From positions 1 to 64,000 of the forward strand of contig JRNA01000009.1 of the NCBI GenBank assembly GCA_000758905.1: DNA of 64,000 nt, in the 5' to 3' direction. The stretch's first letter is position 1. Each line of letters starts with the position of its first letter. Below the pieces are notes generated by a model, which saw only the letters and a list, made by a program, of their open reading frames with translations, was not told the DNA's origin and made no database searches. This DNA is from Clostridiales bacterium S5-A14a (GTDB lineage Bacteria > Bacillota > Clostridia > Peptostreptococcales > Anaerovoracaceae). A program made the position numbers and the translations under genes. Positions 24,808 through 34,937 of this stretch are shown here, piece after piece.

Positions 24808-24840
24808 TCTCTCAACCTTTGAATATATTATTATTTTATA

Positions 24841-26313
24841 TCAGGATATCATCTTAAAATGCTTCAACGCGGCCAAAATAGCTTCTTCCTTTTCAATTGG
24901 ACACTGTGGCACTTTTTGATTTCCATTTTTTGATATATTATAGTGTTTCCTAACTTCTAAACCATATTTTCTCTTCACTTGTGCAATATAAAGTGTCGAT
25001 ACCTTAAAATCATACTTCTCGAGCACATAATTCTGAATTTGTTCATAAGTAGCTTTACTTTCAGCACTTGTCAAGTCCATATCATCCATAGGAATTTCTA
25101 CACTGATATGATTCTTTGAGTTCAGTTTGGAAAGCAACACGATTGTCTCTAAATGATTTGTCATCGGAAAATTGTCATATAGCTTACCGTATACCGGCTC
25201 ATATCCACCTGCTTCAAACTGCTTCAAATTAATTGCTAGAGTCTTGGGATTGCAGGAAACATAAAGAATTTGAGGCACACCATAGCTCATAATTTTCTCA
25301 ACAGCCTTTTCGCTCATCCCCATTCGAGGAGGATCAACCACTATGAGGTCAGGTTTCTTGTGATAGTCTTCAAGTACCTTATAAACATCACCTGCGACGA
25401 ACTCACAGTTATCAAGTCTATTCATTTCCGCATTTTCACGGGCTGATGCGACTGCTTCCTCAACCAGTTCAACTCCTACAACATGATCTGCCTTTCTAGC
25501 AAGGAGCTGGCTTATCGTCCCTGTCCCGCAGTATAAATCAAAAACGAGTTTCCCATTAAGGTCATCAATCAGATTGACAGCATCCTCATATAATTTTTCA
25601 GCGGCTTCAACATTTGTTTGGAAAAAAGAAAAGGCGCTGACCTTAAAATCGAGCCCTGAGATTTTCTCCATGTAATAGTCTCGTCCCCATAAAGTCTTAA
25701 CCGATTCTGGGTTCACTGCATCAGCTATATTATCATTAAAGGTCCTTAGAATTCCAACGATTTTATCATCAAACTCAAATGCCAAAAGTCCTTCTACAAA
25801 TTTCTTTTCGTCAAATTCTGACTGGGTTGACGTAACAATATTTATCAGCAACTCATCCGTTCTAATGCCTCGTCTGATAATAAGATTGCGCAAAAGCCCA
25901 GTATGAGTCTTCTTATTGTATTTCTCATACCCCATCTCATGTGCAAATTCGAGCGTGTATTTCAATATCTCCCTGAAGTCCCTTGAAACAAGCTGACACT
26001 CATCGACAGTTACAATCGACATGAAATGTCCCTTCTTGTGCATCCCCAAAGTCAACTCGCCACCCTTCACAAGGTCGCCGAATGTAAATTCCATTTTGTT
26101 TCTATACTCATAGATTCCGGATTCAGCTGGCTGAATTTTCTCCCACTTTGCTGGCTCAGGTGCTCCCTTTTCAACAAAATATCCGCGTGCCGTACTCTCC
26201 TTCTCAGCAAGCTGTTTTGTGTATTCAACACCCTGATATTTACAGCCTCCACAAAACTCACTATGCGGACAAATCGGCTTCGAATCTATGTTAAATGATG
26301 GTTTTGATGTCAT
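24841..26313 (-). CDS. rlmD: 23S rRNA (uracil-C5) methyltransferase, RlmD/RumA family
   Basis: A 490-residue SAM-dependent RNA m5U methyltransferase. The N-terminal cysteines CPHSEFCGGCKYQ, with a later one in DECQLVS, would bind a [4Fe-4S] cluster. The SAM site is VFDLYCGTGTISQLLA near residue 290, and the catalytic region contains VVDPPRMGMSEKA and YVSCNPKTLAINL with the nucleophilic cysteine. A C-terminal extension of about 90 residues (VRKHYNISKNGNQKVPQCP) is typical of clostridial members. I prefer the ATG at 26313, which has GGGGA five bases upstream; an in-frame ATG at 26325 has no ribosome site. It is the last gene after ruvCAB-queA-tgt. Whether the target is U1939 or another uridine is not decided. 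Confidence 0.88.
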   Translation of the reverse strand: MTSKPSFNIDSKPICPHSEFCGGCKYQGVEYTKQLAEKESTARGYFVEKGAPEPAKWEKIQPAESGIYEYRNKMEFTFGDLVKGGELTLGMHKKGHFMSIVTVDECQLVSRDFREILKYTLEFAHEMGYEKYNKKTHTGLLRNLIIRRGIRTDELLINIVTSTQSEFDEKKFVEGLLAFEFDDKIVGILRTFNDNIADAVNPESVKTLWGRDYYMEKISGLDFKVSAFSFFQTNVEAAEKLYEDAVNLIDDLNGKLVFDLYCGTGTISQLLARKADHVVGVELVEEAVASARENAEMNRLDNCEFVAGDVYKVLEDYHKKPDLIVVDPPRMGMSEKAVEKIMSYGVPQILYVSCNPKTLAINLKQFEAGGYEPVYGKLYDNFPMTNHLETIVLLSKLNSKNHISVEIPMDDMDLTSAESKATYEQIQNYVLEKYDFKVSTLYIAQVKRKYGLEVRKHYNISKNGNQKVPQCPIEKEEAILAALKHFKMIS

Positions 26314-26358
26314 ATATTTCCCCATATTTAGAAGTTATTTTTAGAAATAAAAATTCAA

Positions 26359-27519
<1,161 letters not shown>

Positions 27520-27530
27520 TTATTATTATC

Positions 27531-28586
27531 TCACTCTATCAGCATCGCATCCCCATAGCTGAAAAACCTGTATTTTTCTTTCACAGCAACCTCGTACGCC
27601 TCCAGAATCTTTTCTCTATTGTAAAGTGCCGAAATCAGCATTATGAGTGTGGACTTTGGCAGATGGAAATTCGTCACCAGTGCATTGACTATTTTGAACT
27701 CGTAGCCAGGATAAATGAAAATTCCTGTAGATCCACCGCCTGATTTTACTAGGAATTTGCCGCTTTTCTCATCCTTAAAGGCAGCACTTTCAAGCGTTCT
27801 TGTGGATGTCGTACCCACTGAAATTATGCGATTCCCCGACAAAATACTTGCGTTGATTGAGTCTGCGGTTTCTTTGGTTATCGAATACTCCTCAAAGTGC
27901 ATCTGATGGTCTTCGATATTTTCAACCTTCACTGGTCTGAATGTTCCTATGCCGACATGAAGTGTTACAAATTCTAGCTTTACTCCCTTGGACTTAGCTT
28001 TTTCAAGCAGTTCCTCTGTGAAGTGAAGGCCTGCCGTTGGAGAGGCAACTGAACCGGGTTTATCAGCATAGACAGTTTGGTACATCTCCTTGTCTTCTTC
28101 CTCGGATTCTCTGTCGATATATGGCGGCAGGGGCATTTTGCCGAGCTCTTCGAGTCTTTCCATGAAAATCCCATCGTAGTGGAATTTAACAATCCTTGTT
28201 CCGCCATCACCATAGTTTATTATCTCGGCTTCAATTTTGTTGCTTCCTTCGCCAAAAGCGACTCTGTCCCCTGGCTTTAGCCTTCTACCAGGTCTCACCA
28301 TGGTTTCCCATTCATCCGAATCGCCTAGTCTTTTTATGAGGAGAAATTCCACCTTAACGCCTGTGCCAAGTTTCTCTCCAAAGAGCCTAGCTGGTATAAC
28401 CTTCGAGGAATTGAAAACCATGCAGTCACCTTCTCTCAGGTGATCAATAATATCGTAAAACATTTCATGAGAAATAGAGCCATCCTTACGGTTCAAAACC
28501 ATAAGGCGGCATTTATCTCTTTCTTTGCTCGGATACTGTGCTATCAGCTCCTCCGGCAAGTTATAATCAAATTCATCTATACGCAT
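27531..28586 (-). CDS. queA: S-adenosylmethionine:tRNA ribosyltransferase-isomerase
   Basis: A 351-residue QueA, which moves the ribose of SAM onto preQ1 in tRNA to give epoxyqueuosine. Family-specific stretches are [80 protein letters not shown] and [10 protein letters not shown]. Length is normal. AGGA sits six bases before the ATG. It follows ruvB after 94 bases and precedes tgt, as usual in clostridia, where the pathway ends in tgt-modified tRNA. Confidence 0.97.
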   Translation of the reverse strand: MRIDEFDYNLPEELIAQYPSKERDKCRLMVLNRKDGSISHEMFYDIIDHLREGDCMVFNSSKVIPARLFGEKLGTGVKVEFLLIKRLGDSDEWETMVRPGRRLKPGDRVAFGEGSNKIEAEIINYGDGGTRIVKFHYDGIFMERLEELGKMPLPPYIDRESEEEDKEMYQTVYADKPGSVASPTAGLHFTEELLEKAKSKGVKLEFVTLHVGIGTFRPVKVENIEDHQMHFEEYSITKETADSINASILSGNRIISVGTTSTRTLESAAFKDEKSGKFLVKSGGGSTGIFIYPGYEFKIVNALVTNFHLPKSTLIMLISALYNREKILEAYEVAVKEKYRFFSYGDAMLIE

Positions 28587-28680
28587 ACATCGTCCTTTAC
28601 ATATATACTAATTTACACATCATTTTATGTTCTATTTTATTTTGTTCTGGTTGTTCTGGCGTGATATTTTCTAATCACAA

Positions 28681-29733
28681 TTATTTTGTTACATCGTCCA
28701 TGCTTAGCTGCTCAGAAGTCTCAGCCCCATTATCATCAGGAATCCATTCAAGTCCCAAATGCTCATAGCCAGCCTGCGAGACCATCCTGCCCTTAGGAGT
28801 TCGATACAAATATCCTTTCTGTATCAGATACGGTTCATACGCATCTTCAATAGTAACCTTTTCTTCTCCGATAGAAGCAGCAATCGTGTCGATTCCAACA
28901 GGTCCACCGCCAAATCTATTTATGATCGTGAGCAAAATATCTCTATCTAAGCTTTCAAGTCCCTCATCGTCAACGCCAAGAGCCTCAAGGCCCCGGCTAG
29001 CACTTTCAAGTGTTATCTTACCATCTCCTAGGACTTGAGCAAAGTCACGTATTCTCTTTAAAATTCTATTAGCAACACGTGGTGTGCCCCTCGAACATTT
29101 TGCCATCTTATTGAGGGCATCCAGGTCGACCTCAGCATTCATAATCTTCGCAGAACGCCTTATAATTTCAGCAAGCTCGTCTTCCTCATAGATTTCAAAC
29201 TTGCTTATCACTCCAAACCTATCTCGTAGTGGAGCGGAAAGACTGCCAGCCCTTGTCGTCGCACCTATGAGTGTAAACTTTGCAATATCAAGTCGTATTG
29301 ATCTAGCAGACGGTCCCTTCCCAATTATTATATCAAGTGCATAATCCTCCATCGCTGAGTATAGAACTTCCTCAACGGAACGGTTCAACCTATGAATTTC
29401 ATCGATAAACAAAACATCGTTATCATTCAAATTTGTGAGTATCGCCGCGAGATCCCCAGCTCTTTCGATTGCAGGACCAGACGTGATTTTAATCTCTACA
29501 CCAAGCTCATTGGCAATAATCCCAGCGAGCGTTGTCTTTCCAAGTCCTGGAGGGCCATAAAACAGCACGTGGTCAAGTTGCTCTCCCCTCATCTTTGCAG
29601 CCTCGATGAAAACCTTCAAATTTTCTTTGACCTTACGTTGCCCGATAAAGTCTTCAAGTTTCTGAGGTCTCAAGCTGAGATCTTGTTTATCCTCAATGCC
29701 TATGGCATGTGTCTGCGTTATTCTCTCATCCAT
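28681..29733 (-). CDS. ruvB: Holliday junction branch migration ATPase RuvB
   Basis: A 350-residue AAA+ motor of the RuvAB branch migration complex. Walker [18 protein letters not shown] is near residue 60, Walker [17 protein letters not shown] near 107, then the sensor region [20 protein letters not shown] and the C-terminal winged helix [18 protein letters not shown]. The ATG at 29733 has AGGAG six bases upstream; a TTG one codon earlier would be too close. It follows ruvA by 13 bases and is translated from the SOS-type operon. Confidence 0.97.
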   Translation of the reverse strand: MDERITQTHAIGIEDKQDLSLRPQKLEDFIGQRKVKENLKVFIEAAKMRGEQLDHVLFYGPPGLGKTTLAGIIANELGVEIKITSGPAIERAGDLAAILTNLNDNDVLFIDEIHRLNRSVEEVLYSAMEDYALDIIIGKGPSARSIRLDIAKFTLIGATTRAGSLSAPLRDRFGVISKFEIYEEDELAEIIRRSAKIMNAEVDLDALNKMAKCSRGTPRVANRILKRIRDFAQVLGDGKITLESASRGLEALGVDDEGLESLDRDILLTIINRFGGGPVGIDTIAASIGEEKVTIEDAYEPYLIQKGYLYRTPKGRMVSQAGYEHLGLEWIPDDNGAETSEQLSMDDVTK

Positions 29734-29746
29734 CAAAAGCTCCTAT

Positions 29747-30361
29747 CTAAATCAGCTGTCCCAATGCCTTACGTATATATTCTTCGGTGGTTTTAGCCTT
29801 TCCTCTAACCTTTTCAAGTGCTCCCATAGCCTCAGCCCTGTTATATCCAAGTGCCATCATGGCCTCAACAGCCTGCTCAAACTCGCTTCCTGCCATAACT
29901 TCAACACCTGCAACATCCGCCATACCTGCATCATCTGAAACATTGAAATTCTTCTTAATTTTATCCTGAAGTTCCAAGATAAGTCTCTCAGAAGTCTTCT
30001 TTCCTATCCCAGGAGATGTCGCTATCGTCTTCGAATCTGCACCCGCTATAGCCGTTAGAAGCTGCCCTGTATTCAACGTTGACATGATTGACATAGCCGC
30101 CTTTGGCCCTACTCCGTTTACCGTAATAAGCATTCTGAAAATGTCTAGGCTCTCAAATTCACTGAATCCGTAAAGCGTCATGCTGTCCTCTTTTACCACC
30201 ATCTCAGTATATAATTTGATGTCTTCTCCCTCAAGTGTTTTGTACACCGATGAGTTTGAAGGCACAAAAACTTCAAATCCTATTCCACTATCAGTTTCTA
30301 CAATCACACTGCCAAATGTATATGGGTGAAACTTCCCCTTCAAGAATTTTATCATATTCAA
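29747..30361 (-). CDS. ruvA: Holliday junction DNA helicase subunit RuvA
   Basis: A 204-residue RuvA that tetramerises on four-way junctions and loads RuvB. The N-terminal OB fold (MIKFLKGKFHPYTFGSVIVE) leads into two helix-hairpin-helix motifs, FRMLITVNGVGPKAAMSIMS and SPGIGKKTSERLILELQDK. The C-terminal RuvB-contact domain ends EMAxxALGY-like as ALGYNRAEAMGALEKV. Its ATG overlaps the ruvC stop by four bases. Length is normal. Confidence 0.97.
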   Translation of the reverse strand: MNMIKFLKGKFHPYTFGSVIVETDSGIGFEVFVPSNSSVYKTLEGEDIKLYTEMVVKEDSMTLYGFSEFESLDIFRMLITVNGVGPKAAMSIMSTLNTGQLLTAIAGADSKTIATSPGIGKKTSERLILELQDKIKKNFNVSDDAGMADVAGVEVMAGSEFEQAVEAMMALGYNRAEAMGALEKVRGKAKTTEEYIRKALGQLI

Positions 30362-30864
30362 ATTCCCTTCTTTTCACGCAACAAAATATTTCTACTCCCA
30401 AGGCTATGTCCATGGCAAATCGCTGCTGCAATTGCATCGGCGGTGTCATCGGGCTTAGGAGTTTCCCTCAAATTCAAAATCCTCTTTACCATTTCTTGAA
30501 TTTGCTTCTTATCCGCTCTCCCATAGCCTACGAGAGCCTGCTTGATTTGAAGCGGTGTATATTCATTAATAATTAATCCACCTTTTACGCACGCCAGTAT
30601 AGCAACACCTCTCGCCTGTCCGACAAGAAGTGCAGTTTTTGCATTATTATTAAAAAACAGTTCTTCGATAGATGCTTCTTCTGGCTTATATTCATGAATA
30701 ATTGATTCTAGGGCATTGTAAATACTCTCAAGCCTATCTTCCATCGGCATCTTAGATTCTGTTGTAATAGATCCAAAATCTATTGGGACAAATTTATTGC
30801 CTATTTTGTCTATAATTGACCATCCCAAAATTCCATATCCGGGGTCTATGCCCAGTATCCTCAT
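30358..30864 (-). CDS. ruvC: Holliday junction resolvase RuvC
   Basis: A 168-residue endonuclease that cuts Holliday junctions processed by RuvAB. The catalytic acidic residues are in MRILGIDPGYGILGWS (Asp7), SIEELFFNNN (Glu near 67) and KPDDTADAIAAAICHGH (the DDxxD-type cluster near 137-144). VGQARGVAILAC matches the family helix. It is the first gene of the operon, read from promoters at 30894-30922 and 30964-30992. The second of these carries a LexA-type operator, so expression should rise after DNA damage. Confidence 0.97.
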   Translation of the reverse strand: MRILGIDPGYGILGWSIIDKIGNKFVPIDFGSITTESKMPMEDRLESIYNALESIIHEYKPEEASIEELFFNNNAKTALLVGQARGVAILACVKGGLIINEYTPLQIKQALVGYGRADKKQIQEMVKRILNLRETPKPDDTADAIAAAICHGHSLGSRNILLREKKGI

Positions 30865-30893
30865 AGACTATACCATCCTTTAAAAATTCTCAT

Positions 30894-30922
30894 ATTATAA
30901 GTTGAGTATCCTCATATAACAA
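30894..30922 (-). promoter_or_regulatory. second promoter of the ruv operon
   Basis: TTGTTA (30917-30922) and TATAAT (30894-30899) on the minus strand are 17 bases apart, giving a start about 37 bases ahead of ruvC. It has no operator inside it, so it may supply basal expression. Confidence 0.55.
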
Positions 30923-30963
30923 GTTAAATTAGTTAAAAATACAACCATTTATTTGCTAAAAAT

Positions 30964-30992
30964 ATTATAGCATATGAACAGATGTTTGTCTA
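30964..30992 (-). promoter_or_regulatory. SOS-type promoter with LexA operator in the spacer
   Basis: TAGACA (30987-30992) and TATAAT (30964-30969) on the minus strand are separated by 17 bases. The spacer holds CAAACATCTGTTC; on the plus strand this is GAACAGATGTTTG (30976-30988), which fits the Gram-positive LexA/DinR consensus GAAC-RNRY-GTTYG. The operator overlaps the -35 element. LexA bound here would shut the promoter. Confidence 0.75.
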
Positions 30993-31112
30993 TTTTGTGC
31001 AGGATACAAACTTTCCCTTTCACTTTAAAACCTCCTCATTATTTATAAAAAAAGTTTCATAAAATTTCAATTATTTTTGAATAAAGTTATATACATTTTT
31101 ATTATATCGTGG

Positions 31113-31142
31113 TATACTATTTGTGAATTATTATAATTATTC
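31113..31142 (+). promoter_or_regulatory. argR -10 element and candidate ArgR operator
   Basis: TATACT (31113-31118) fits a -10 element; the matching -35 (TATACA) is weak. Directly downstream, TGAATTATTATAATTATTC (31124-31142) is an AT-rich imperfect palindrome like an ARG box. ArgR often represses itself, so autoregulation is plausible. The rest of 30865-31163 holds the two ruvC promoters on the opposite strand. Confidence 0.45.
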
Positions 31143-31163
31143 TTAAATATAAGGAGATTAATT

Positions 31164-31631
31164 ATGCGTTACTCAAGACAAAATAAAATTTTAGAAATCA
31201 TCAACACCTATGATGTCGATACTCAGGAAATGCTTGTTGAACTTCTTGAAAAGTCCGGATTTCCTGTAACTCAAGCTACAGTGTCAAGAGACATCAAAGA
31301 TTTGCAGCTTATTAAAGTAGCAACTTCAAACGGACACTATAAATATTCCGCAAATGTTACAGATGATGTACCTATTTCAGATAGGTTTAAGAAAATATTC
31401 CGTGAGAGTATCAAATCTTCTGTTTCTGTAAATAATTTAATAGTTGTGAAAACGCTTTCGGGATGCGGTCATGCTGCAGGAGAAGCAGTTGATTCCATTG
31501 GTCTTCCTCACCTTGTAGGCAGCGTCGCTGGTGACAATACTTTGCTTCTTATCGTAGATGATGAGAAGAACACAAAGGAAATTCTCGAGATACTCGATGA
31601 TCTTATTACCAAAAGAAATCTGCCAATATGA
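31164..31631 (+). CDS. argR: arginine repressor
   Basis: A 155-residue ArgR/AhrC. The N-terminal winged helix reads RQNKILEIINTYDVDTQEML, then TQATVSRDIKDLQLIKV, the DNA-recognition helix of the family. The C-terminal hexamerisation and arginine-binding domain contains TLSGCGHAAGEAVDSI and VGSVAGDNTLLLIVDDEKN, including the GDNT motif. AAGGAG lies seven bases upstream. Its last codons overlap recN by four bases (ATGA), the normal argR-recN order in Firmicutes. No arginine biosynthesis genes are in the window. Confidence 0.95.
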   Translation: MRYSRQNKILEIINTYDVDTQEMLVELLEKSGFPVTQATVSRDIKDLQLIKVATSNGHYKYSANVTDDVPISDRFKKIFRESIKSSVSVNNLIVVKTLSGCGHAAGEAVDSIGLPHLVGSVAGDNTLLLIVDDEKNTKEILEILDDLITKRNLPI

Positions 31632-33244
31632 TCAAATCAATCAAGATTAAAAATTTTGCTATAATTAAGGACACAGAATTTAAATTTCATTCGGGCTTGA
31701 ATATAATAACAGGTGAAACTGGTGCTGGAAAATCGGTTGTAGCAACTGCGATAAGCTTAGCGCTTGGCAGCAGAGCTGATTCAACTTTTATCAGGCACGG
31801 TGCATCCAAAGCTACGATTGAAATGGTCGCTGTGTTTGAAGAAAAGGAATATACGGTCGTAAGAGAAGTTTCATCAAATGGAAAGAACCGTTGTATAATT
31901 AATGGAAATGGCGTGCCTCTGGGACGCCTTATTTCTATTTCCGAAAAAAGTGCACAGATTCACGGTCAATTTGATAATAATCTTTTACTTGACCCTGAGT
32001 CACATATCGACCTTCTTGATACCTTCGGCGGGCAAAATATTTTGTCGTACTATCTTCAGTATATCAACGCCTTCAATGAGTTTTCTGAAATAAAAAACAG
32101 ATACAACGCACTGATTACATCGATAAAGGAAGACTCTTCAAAGGCAGATTTTTATAGATACTCGATTGAGGAAATTGATCGCTCAAATCTTGTAGTTGGC
32201 GAAGATGCTGAACTTGAAGATAGGATGAAATTCCTGCAAAATGCTGAGTCTATTTCTCGTGCTCTATCTGACTCGTACGATGCCCTTACTTCAGGTGATT
32301 TTTCTGCAGAAAGTCTCATTGGATCTGCCCTTTCAAACCTGCAATCAGTTTCAGGATATACAAAAGACATTGCATCGCTTTCTGAGGATCTTGATTCTCT
32401 TTCCATACAACTTTCGGATGTCATCTCAAAAATGCATACTCTGCTTGATTCTTCTGATTTCTCAGAAAGAGAACTTGATGAAATCATGGAAAGACTTTCA
32501 CTTATCGACAGCCTTAAGAAAAAGTATGCTCCAACTATTGAGGAAATCCTTGAACATAGGGATTTGATTTTTGAAAAACTGTCCAATATGGGATCATTTG
32601 ATGAGCAAAAAGAAGAACTTAAGTCGATGCTCGAGGAATCGCGACTTAAACTATACAGTACAGGTAATCAACTTACAGAGGCGAGGAAGAAAGTTGCAAA
32701 AGAGCTATCTGATGCTGTAGTTTCTGAGCTTGCAGAACTTAATTTCAAGAATGCAGATATAGAGGTGTCAATTACCCCGCTAAAGTCTCCAGGGCCTAAG
32801 GGCATGGATGAGGTTGAACTATTCATCACGACAAATAAGGGTGAGCCACTGAAACCTCTTGCTAAGGTTGCATCAGGCGGTGAAGTTTCTAGGATTATGC
32901 TTGCAATCAAGGCTATTACGGCTGATTCTGAAAACATTTCAACTCTTATTTTCGATGAGGTTGATACAGGTATAAGCGGAATAACAGCTAGTATCGTAGG
33001 CAGCAAACTTCAAAACTTAGCTTCAAATCATCAGGTCATCTCAATTACTCATCTTCCTCAGATTGCTGCAAAGGGTGATCATAATTATAGAATATATAAA
33101 GAATCCGATGATTCGGAAACATATGCCTACGTCGAAGAAATTACGGGTGAAGAAAAGATTATGGAGATTGCAAGGCTGCTTGGCGGCACAAAAATCACAA
33201 ATGCAACAATTGAAAATGCCCGTGATCTTATTGACAATAATTAG
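31628..33244 (+). CDS. recN: DNA repair ATPase RecN
   Basis: A 538-residue SMC-like protein acting early at double-strand breaks. Walker A GETGAGKSVVATAISLALGS is near residue 31, SAQIHGQFDNNLLLDPESH follows, then a long coiled coil between about 150 and 360. The C-terminal lobe has the ABC signature VASGGEVSRIMLAIKAI and Walker B TLIFDEVDTGISG, then ISITHLPQIAAKGD. It is slightly shorter than many homologues but has every conserved part. It is translationally coupled to argR. Confidence 0.95.
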   Translation: MIKSIKIKNFAIIKDTEFKFHSGLNIITGETGAGKSVVATAISLALGSRADSTFIRHGASKATIEMVAVFEEKEYTVVREVSSNGKNRCIINGNGVPLGRLISISEKSAQIHGQFDNNLLLDPESHIDLLDTFGGQNILSYYLQYINAFNEFSEIKNRYNALITSIKEDSSKADFYRYSIEEIDRSNLVVGEDAELEDRMKFLQNAESISRALSDSYDALTSGDFSAESLIGSALSNLQSVSGYTKDIASLSEDLDSLSIQLSDVISKMHTLLDSSDFSERELDEIMERLSLIDSLKKKYAPTIEEILEHRDLIFEKLSNMGSFDEQKEELKSMLEESRLKLYSTGNQLTEARKKVAKELSDAVVSELAELNFKNADIEVSITPLKSPGPKGMDEVELFITTNKGEPLKPLAKVASGGEVSRIMLAIKAITADSENISTLIFDEVDTGISGITASIVGSKLQNLASNHQVISITHLPQIAAKGDHNYRIYKESDDSETYAYVEEITGEEKIMEIARLLGGTKITNATIENARDLIDNN

Positions 33245-33304
33245 AATTCTACAATTTTATCAATATCGCTTATTAACATAATTTCCATATCGTGCCTAAG
33301 CGAC

Positions 33305-33357
33305 AAAATAGGTGAAACTCCTGGTAATTAAATGACCTGAGTCTCACCTATTTTTTA
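33305..33357. terminator. bidirectional terminator between recN and the aminopeptidase
   Basis: AATAGGTGA...ACTC pairs with GAGT...TCACCTATT, followed by TTTTTT on the plus strand and by A/T-rich sequence on the minus strand. It lies between two convergent genes. Confidence 0.8.
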
Positions 33358-33414
33358 TCTATTAACAGCATCTATTGCAAACATTGTAATGTTGGTATCC
33401 AGATATATATCCCC

Positions 33415-34824
33415 TTATTTCATAAATGCCTTATATGCCTTCATTGTCATATAGTTATCAACCTTCGAGGAAATCTCATTAGGAGAGTGCATATTCAATA
33501 CAGGTGTACCGCAGTCAACTACTTCCATGCCGTATCTGCTCAGAAGATATGCAATTGTTCCGCCGCCACCGGCATCAACCTTCCCCATTTCTCCAATCTG
33601 CCAAACTACATCATTATCTGCGAAAGTCTTTCTAAGTTCAGCAAGAAACTCTGCATTTGCATCGTTTGAGCCGCCCTTTCCGCCCGATCCACCGTACTTT
33701 GAAACAGCGACACCAAAGCCTAGATAATAAGTATTTTGTTTTTCCATTACCTCAGGAAAATCTGGGTCATAAGCAGCCGTAACGTCTGCAGAAAGAACCT
33801 TTGAATTCTTCATTGCCCTTCTAACCTTAAGTGCAGAATATTCTCCCTCAAGCGAAATCAACTCATGCACTGTGTTTTCAAGGAAGTAAGAATCCATACC
33901 CGTGTTTCCGTATGAACCGATTTCCTCCTTATCCATAAAGAGCGCACAAGCCGTGAACTCAGGTTTTTCAATGTCTAGGATTGCATTTAGTGTAGCATAT
34001 GCGCAAACCCTGTCGTCCTGTCCATAAGATAGAACCATTGAACGATCGAGGCCCAAATCCCTTGCATCACCTGCCGGAACGACTTCAATCTCTGCCATAA
34101 GGAAGTCTTCCTCTGTCACTCCATATTTTTCCATCAAAATCGAGAGCACTCCAAGTTTAACAGCCTCTCCTTCCTTCTCATCTTTGAGCGGAATGTTACC
34201 AAGAACGACATTCATCATCTCGCCTGTAACAGCTTCTGCCATCTTCTTCTGCATCTGTGCCTTCGATAGATGTATCAGAAGATCTGTAACACAAAATACT
34301 GGATCCTCAGGGCTATCTCCAATCGCAACGTTTATCTGTTCTCCGTTTTTCTTGTACAAAACACCGTGAAGAGCTAGAGGAATTGTAGTCCACTGATATT
34401 TTTTCACGCCGCCATAATAATGCGTCTTCGCAAGAGATATATGCCCATCCTCATATATTGGATTTGGCTTAAAGTCAAGCCTAGGAGAGTCGATATGGGA
34501 TCCTACGAGTTTCATCCCCTTTTCAAGCGGTTGTTTTCCGATAATGAATAACCCTATTGATTTATTTTTGTTATTCACAAAAATCTTATCGCCAGGCTTT
34601 ATCTTTTTGCCTTTTTCTAGTATTTTATTTAAATCTACAAATCCAGCACCTTCTGCTTGTCTTATAATCTCGAATGCAGCAAGTCTCTCAGTTTTTGCGA
34701 CATTTAAAAACTTTTTATAATCTTCGTTATATTTCATAACATCGTTAATTTCTTTGTCTTTTAGCTGAAGCCATCCGCTCTTTGGCTCAAAGGTCAAATT
34801 CTTTTTTTTATCCATGTTAACCAC
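33415..34824 (-). CDS. M18-family zinc aminopeptidase
   Basis: A 469-residue cytoplasmic aminopeptidase of the aspartyl aminopeptidase/aminopeptidase I group. Zinc-site motifs are VGSHIDSPRLDFKPNP, with SHxD near residue 102, CALFMDKEEIGSYGNTGMDS with the catalytic Glu pair near 310 and the final VLNMHSPNEISSKVD containing the last histidine ligand. Length fits the clostridial group of about 460-470 residues. It releases N-terminal residues from peptides, and with the neighbouring C69 dipeptidase points to peptide use as nutrient. A promoter is visible at 34857-34885. Confidence 0.92.
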   Translation of the reverse strand: MVNMDKKKNLTFEPKSGWLQLKDKEINDVMKYNEDYKKFLNVAKTERLAAFEIIRQAEGAGFVDLNKILEKGKKIKPGDKIFVNNKNKSIGLFIIGKQPLEKGMKLVGSHIDSPRLDFKPNPIYEDGHISLAKTHYYGGVKKYQWTTIPLALHGVLYKKNGEQINVAIGDSPEDPVFCVTDLLIHLSKAQMQKKMAEAVTGEMMNVVLGNIPLKDEKEGEAVKLGVLSILMEKYGVTEEDFLMAEIEVVPAGDARDLGLDRSMVLSYGQDDRVCAYATLNAILDIEKPEFTACALFMDKEEIGSYGNTGMDSYFLENTVHELISLEGEYSALKVRRAMKNSKVLSADVTAAYDPDFPEVMEKQNTYYLGFGVAVSKYGGSGGKGGSNDANAEFLAELRKTFADNDVVWQIGEMGKVDAGGGGTIAYLLSRYGMEVVDCGTPVLNMHSPNEISSKVDNYMTMKAYKAFMK

Positions 34825-34856
34825 TCCTTTTACGAATTTATTTTTATTTCCTTTTT

Positions 34857-34885
34857 ATTATAACTCATTATGTCTTTTTTGACAA
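34857..34885 (-). promoter_or_regulatory. promoter of the M18 aminopeptidase gene
   Basis: TTGTCA (34880-34885) and TATAAT (34857-34862) on the minus strand are 17 bases apart. The -35 overlaps the inverted repeat TGTC-N6-GACA at 34871-34884, which sits between two divergent peptidase genes. Confidence 0.6.
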
Positions 34886-34937
34886 AATAATGTTAAAATA
34901 AAGACAATATCATTTTCATTTATAGGAGGAAGATTAA

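Noticed and set aside
28587-28680. Possible terminator between ruvB and queA
   Set aside because: AT-rich with no convincing hairpin, so I treat the genes as one transcription unit.
34879-34915. TTGACA as a -35 for the C69 dipeptidase
   Set aside because: No -10 element lies at 16-18 bases; the sequence instead overlaps the opposite-strand promoter.
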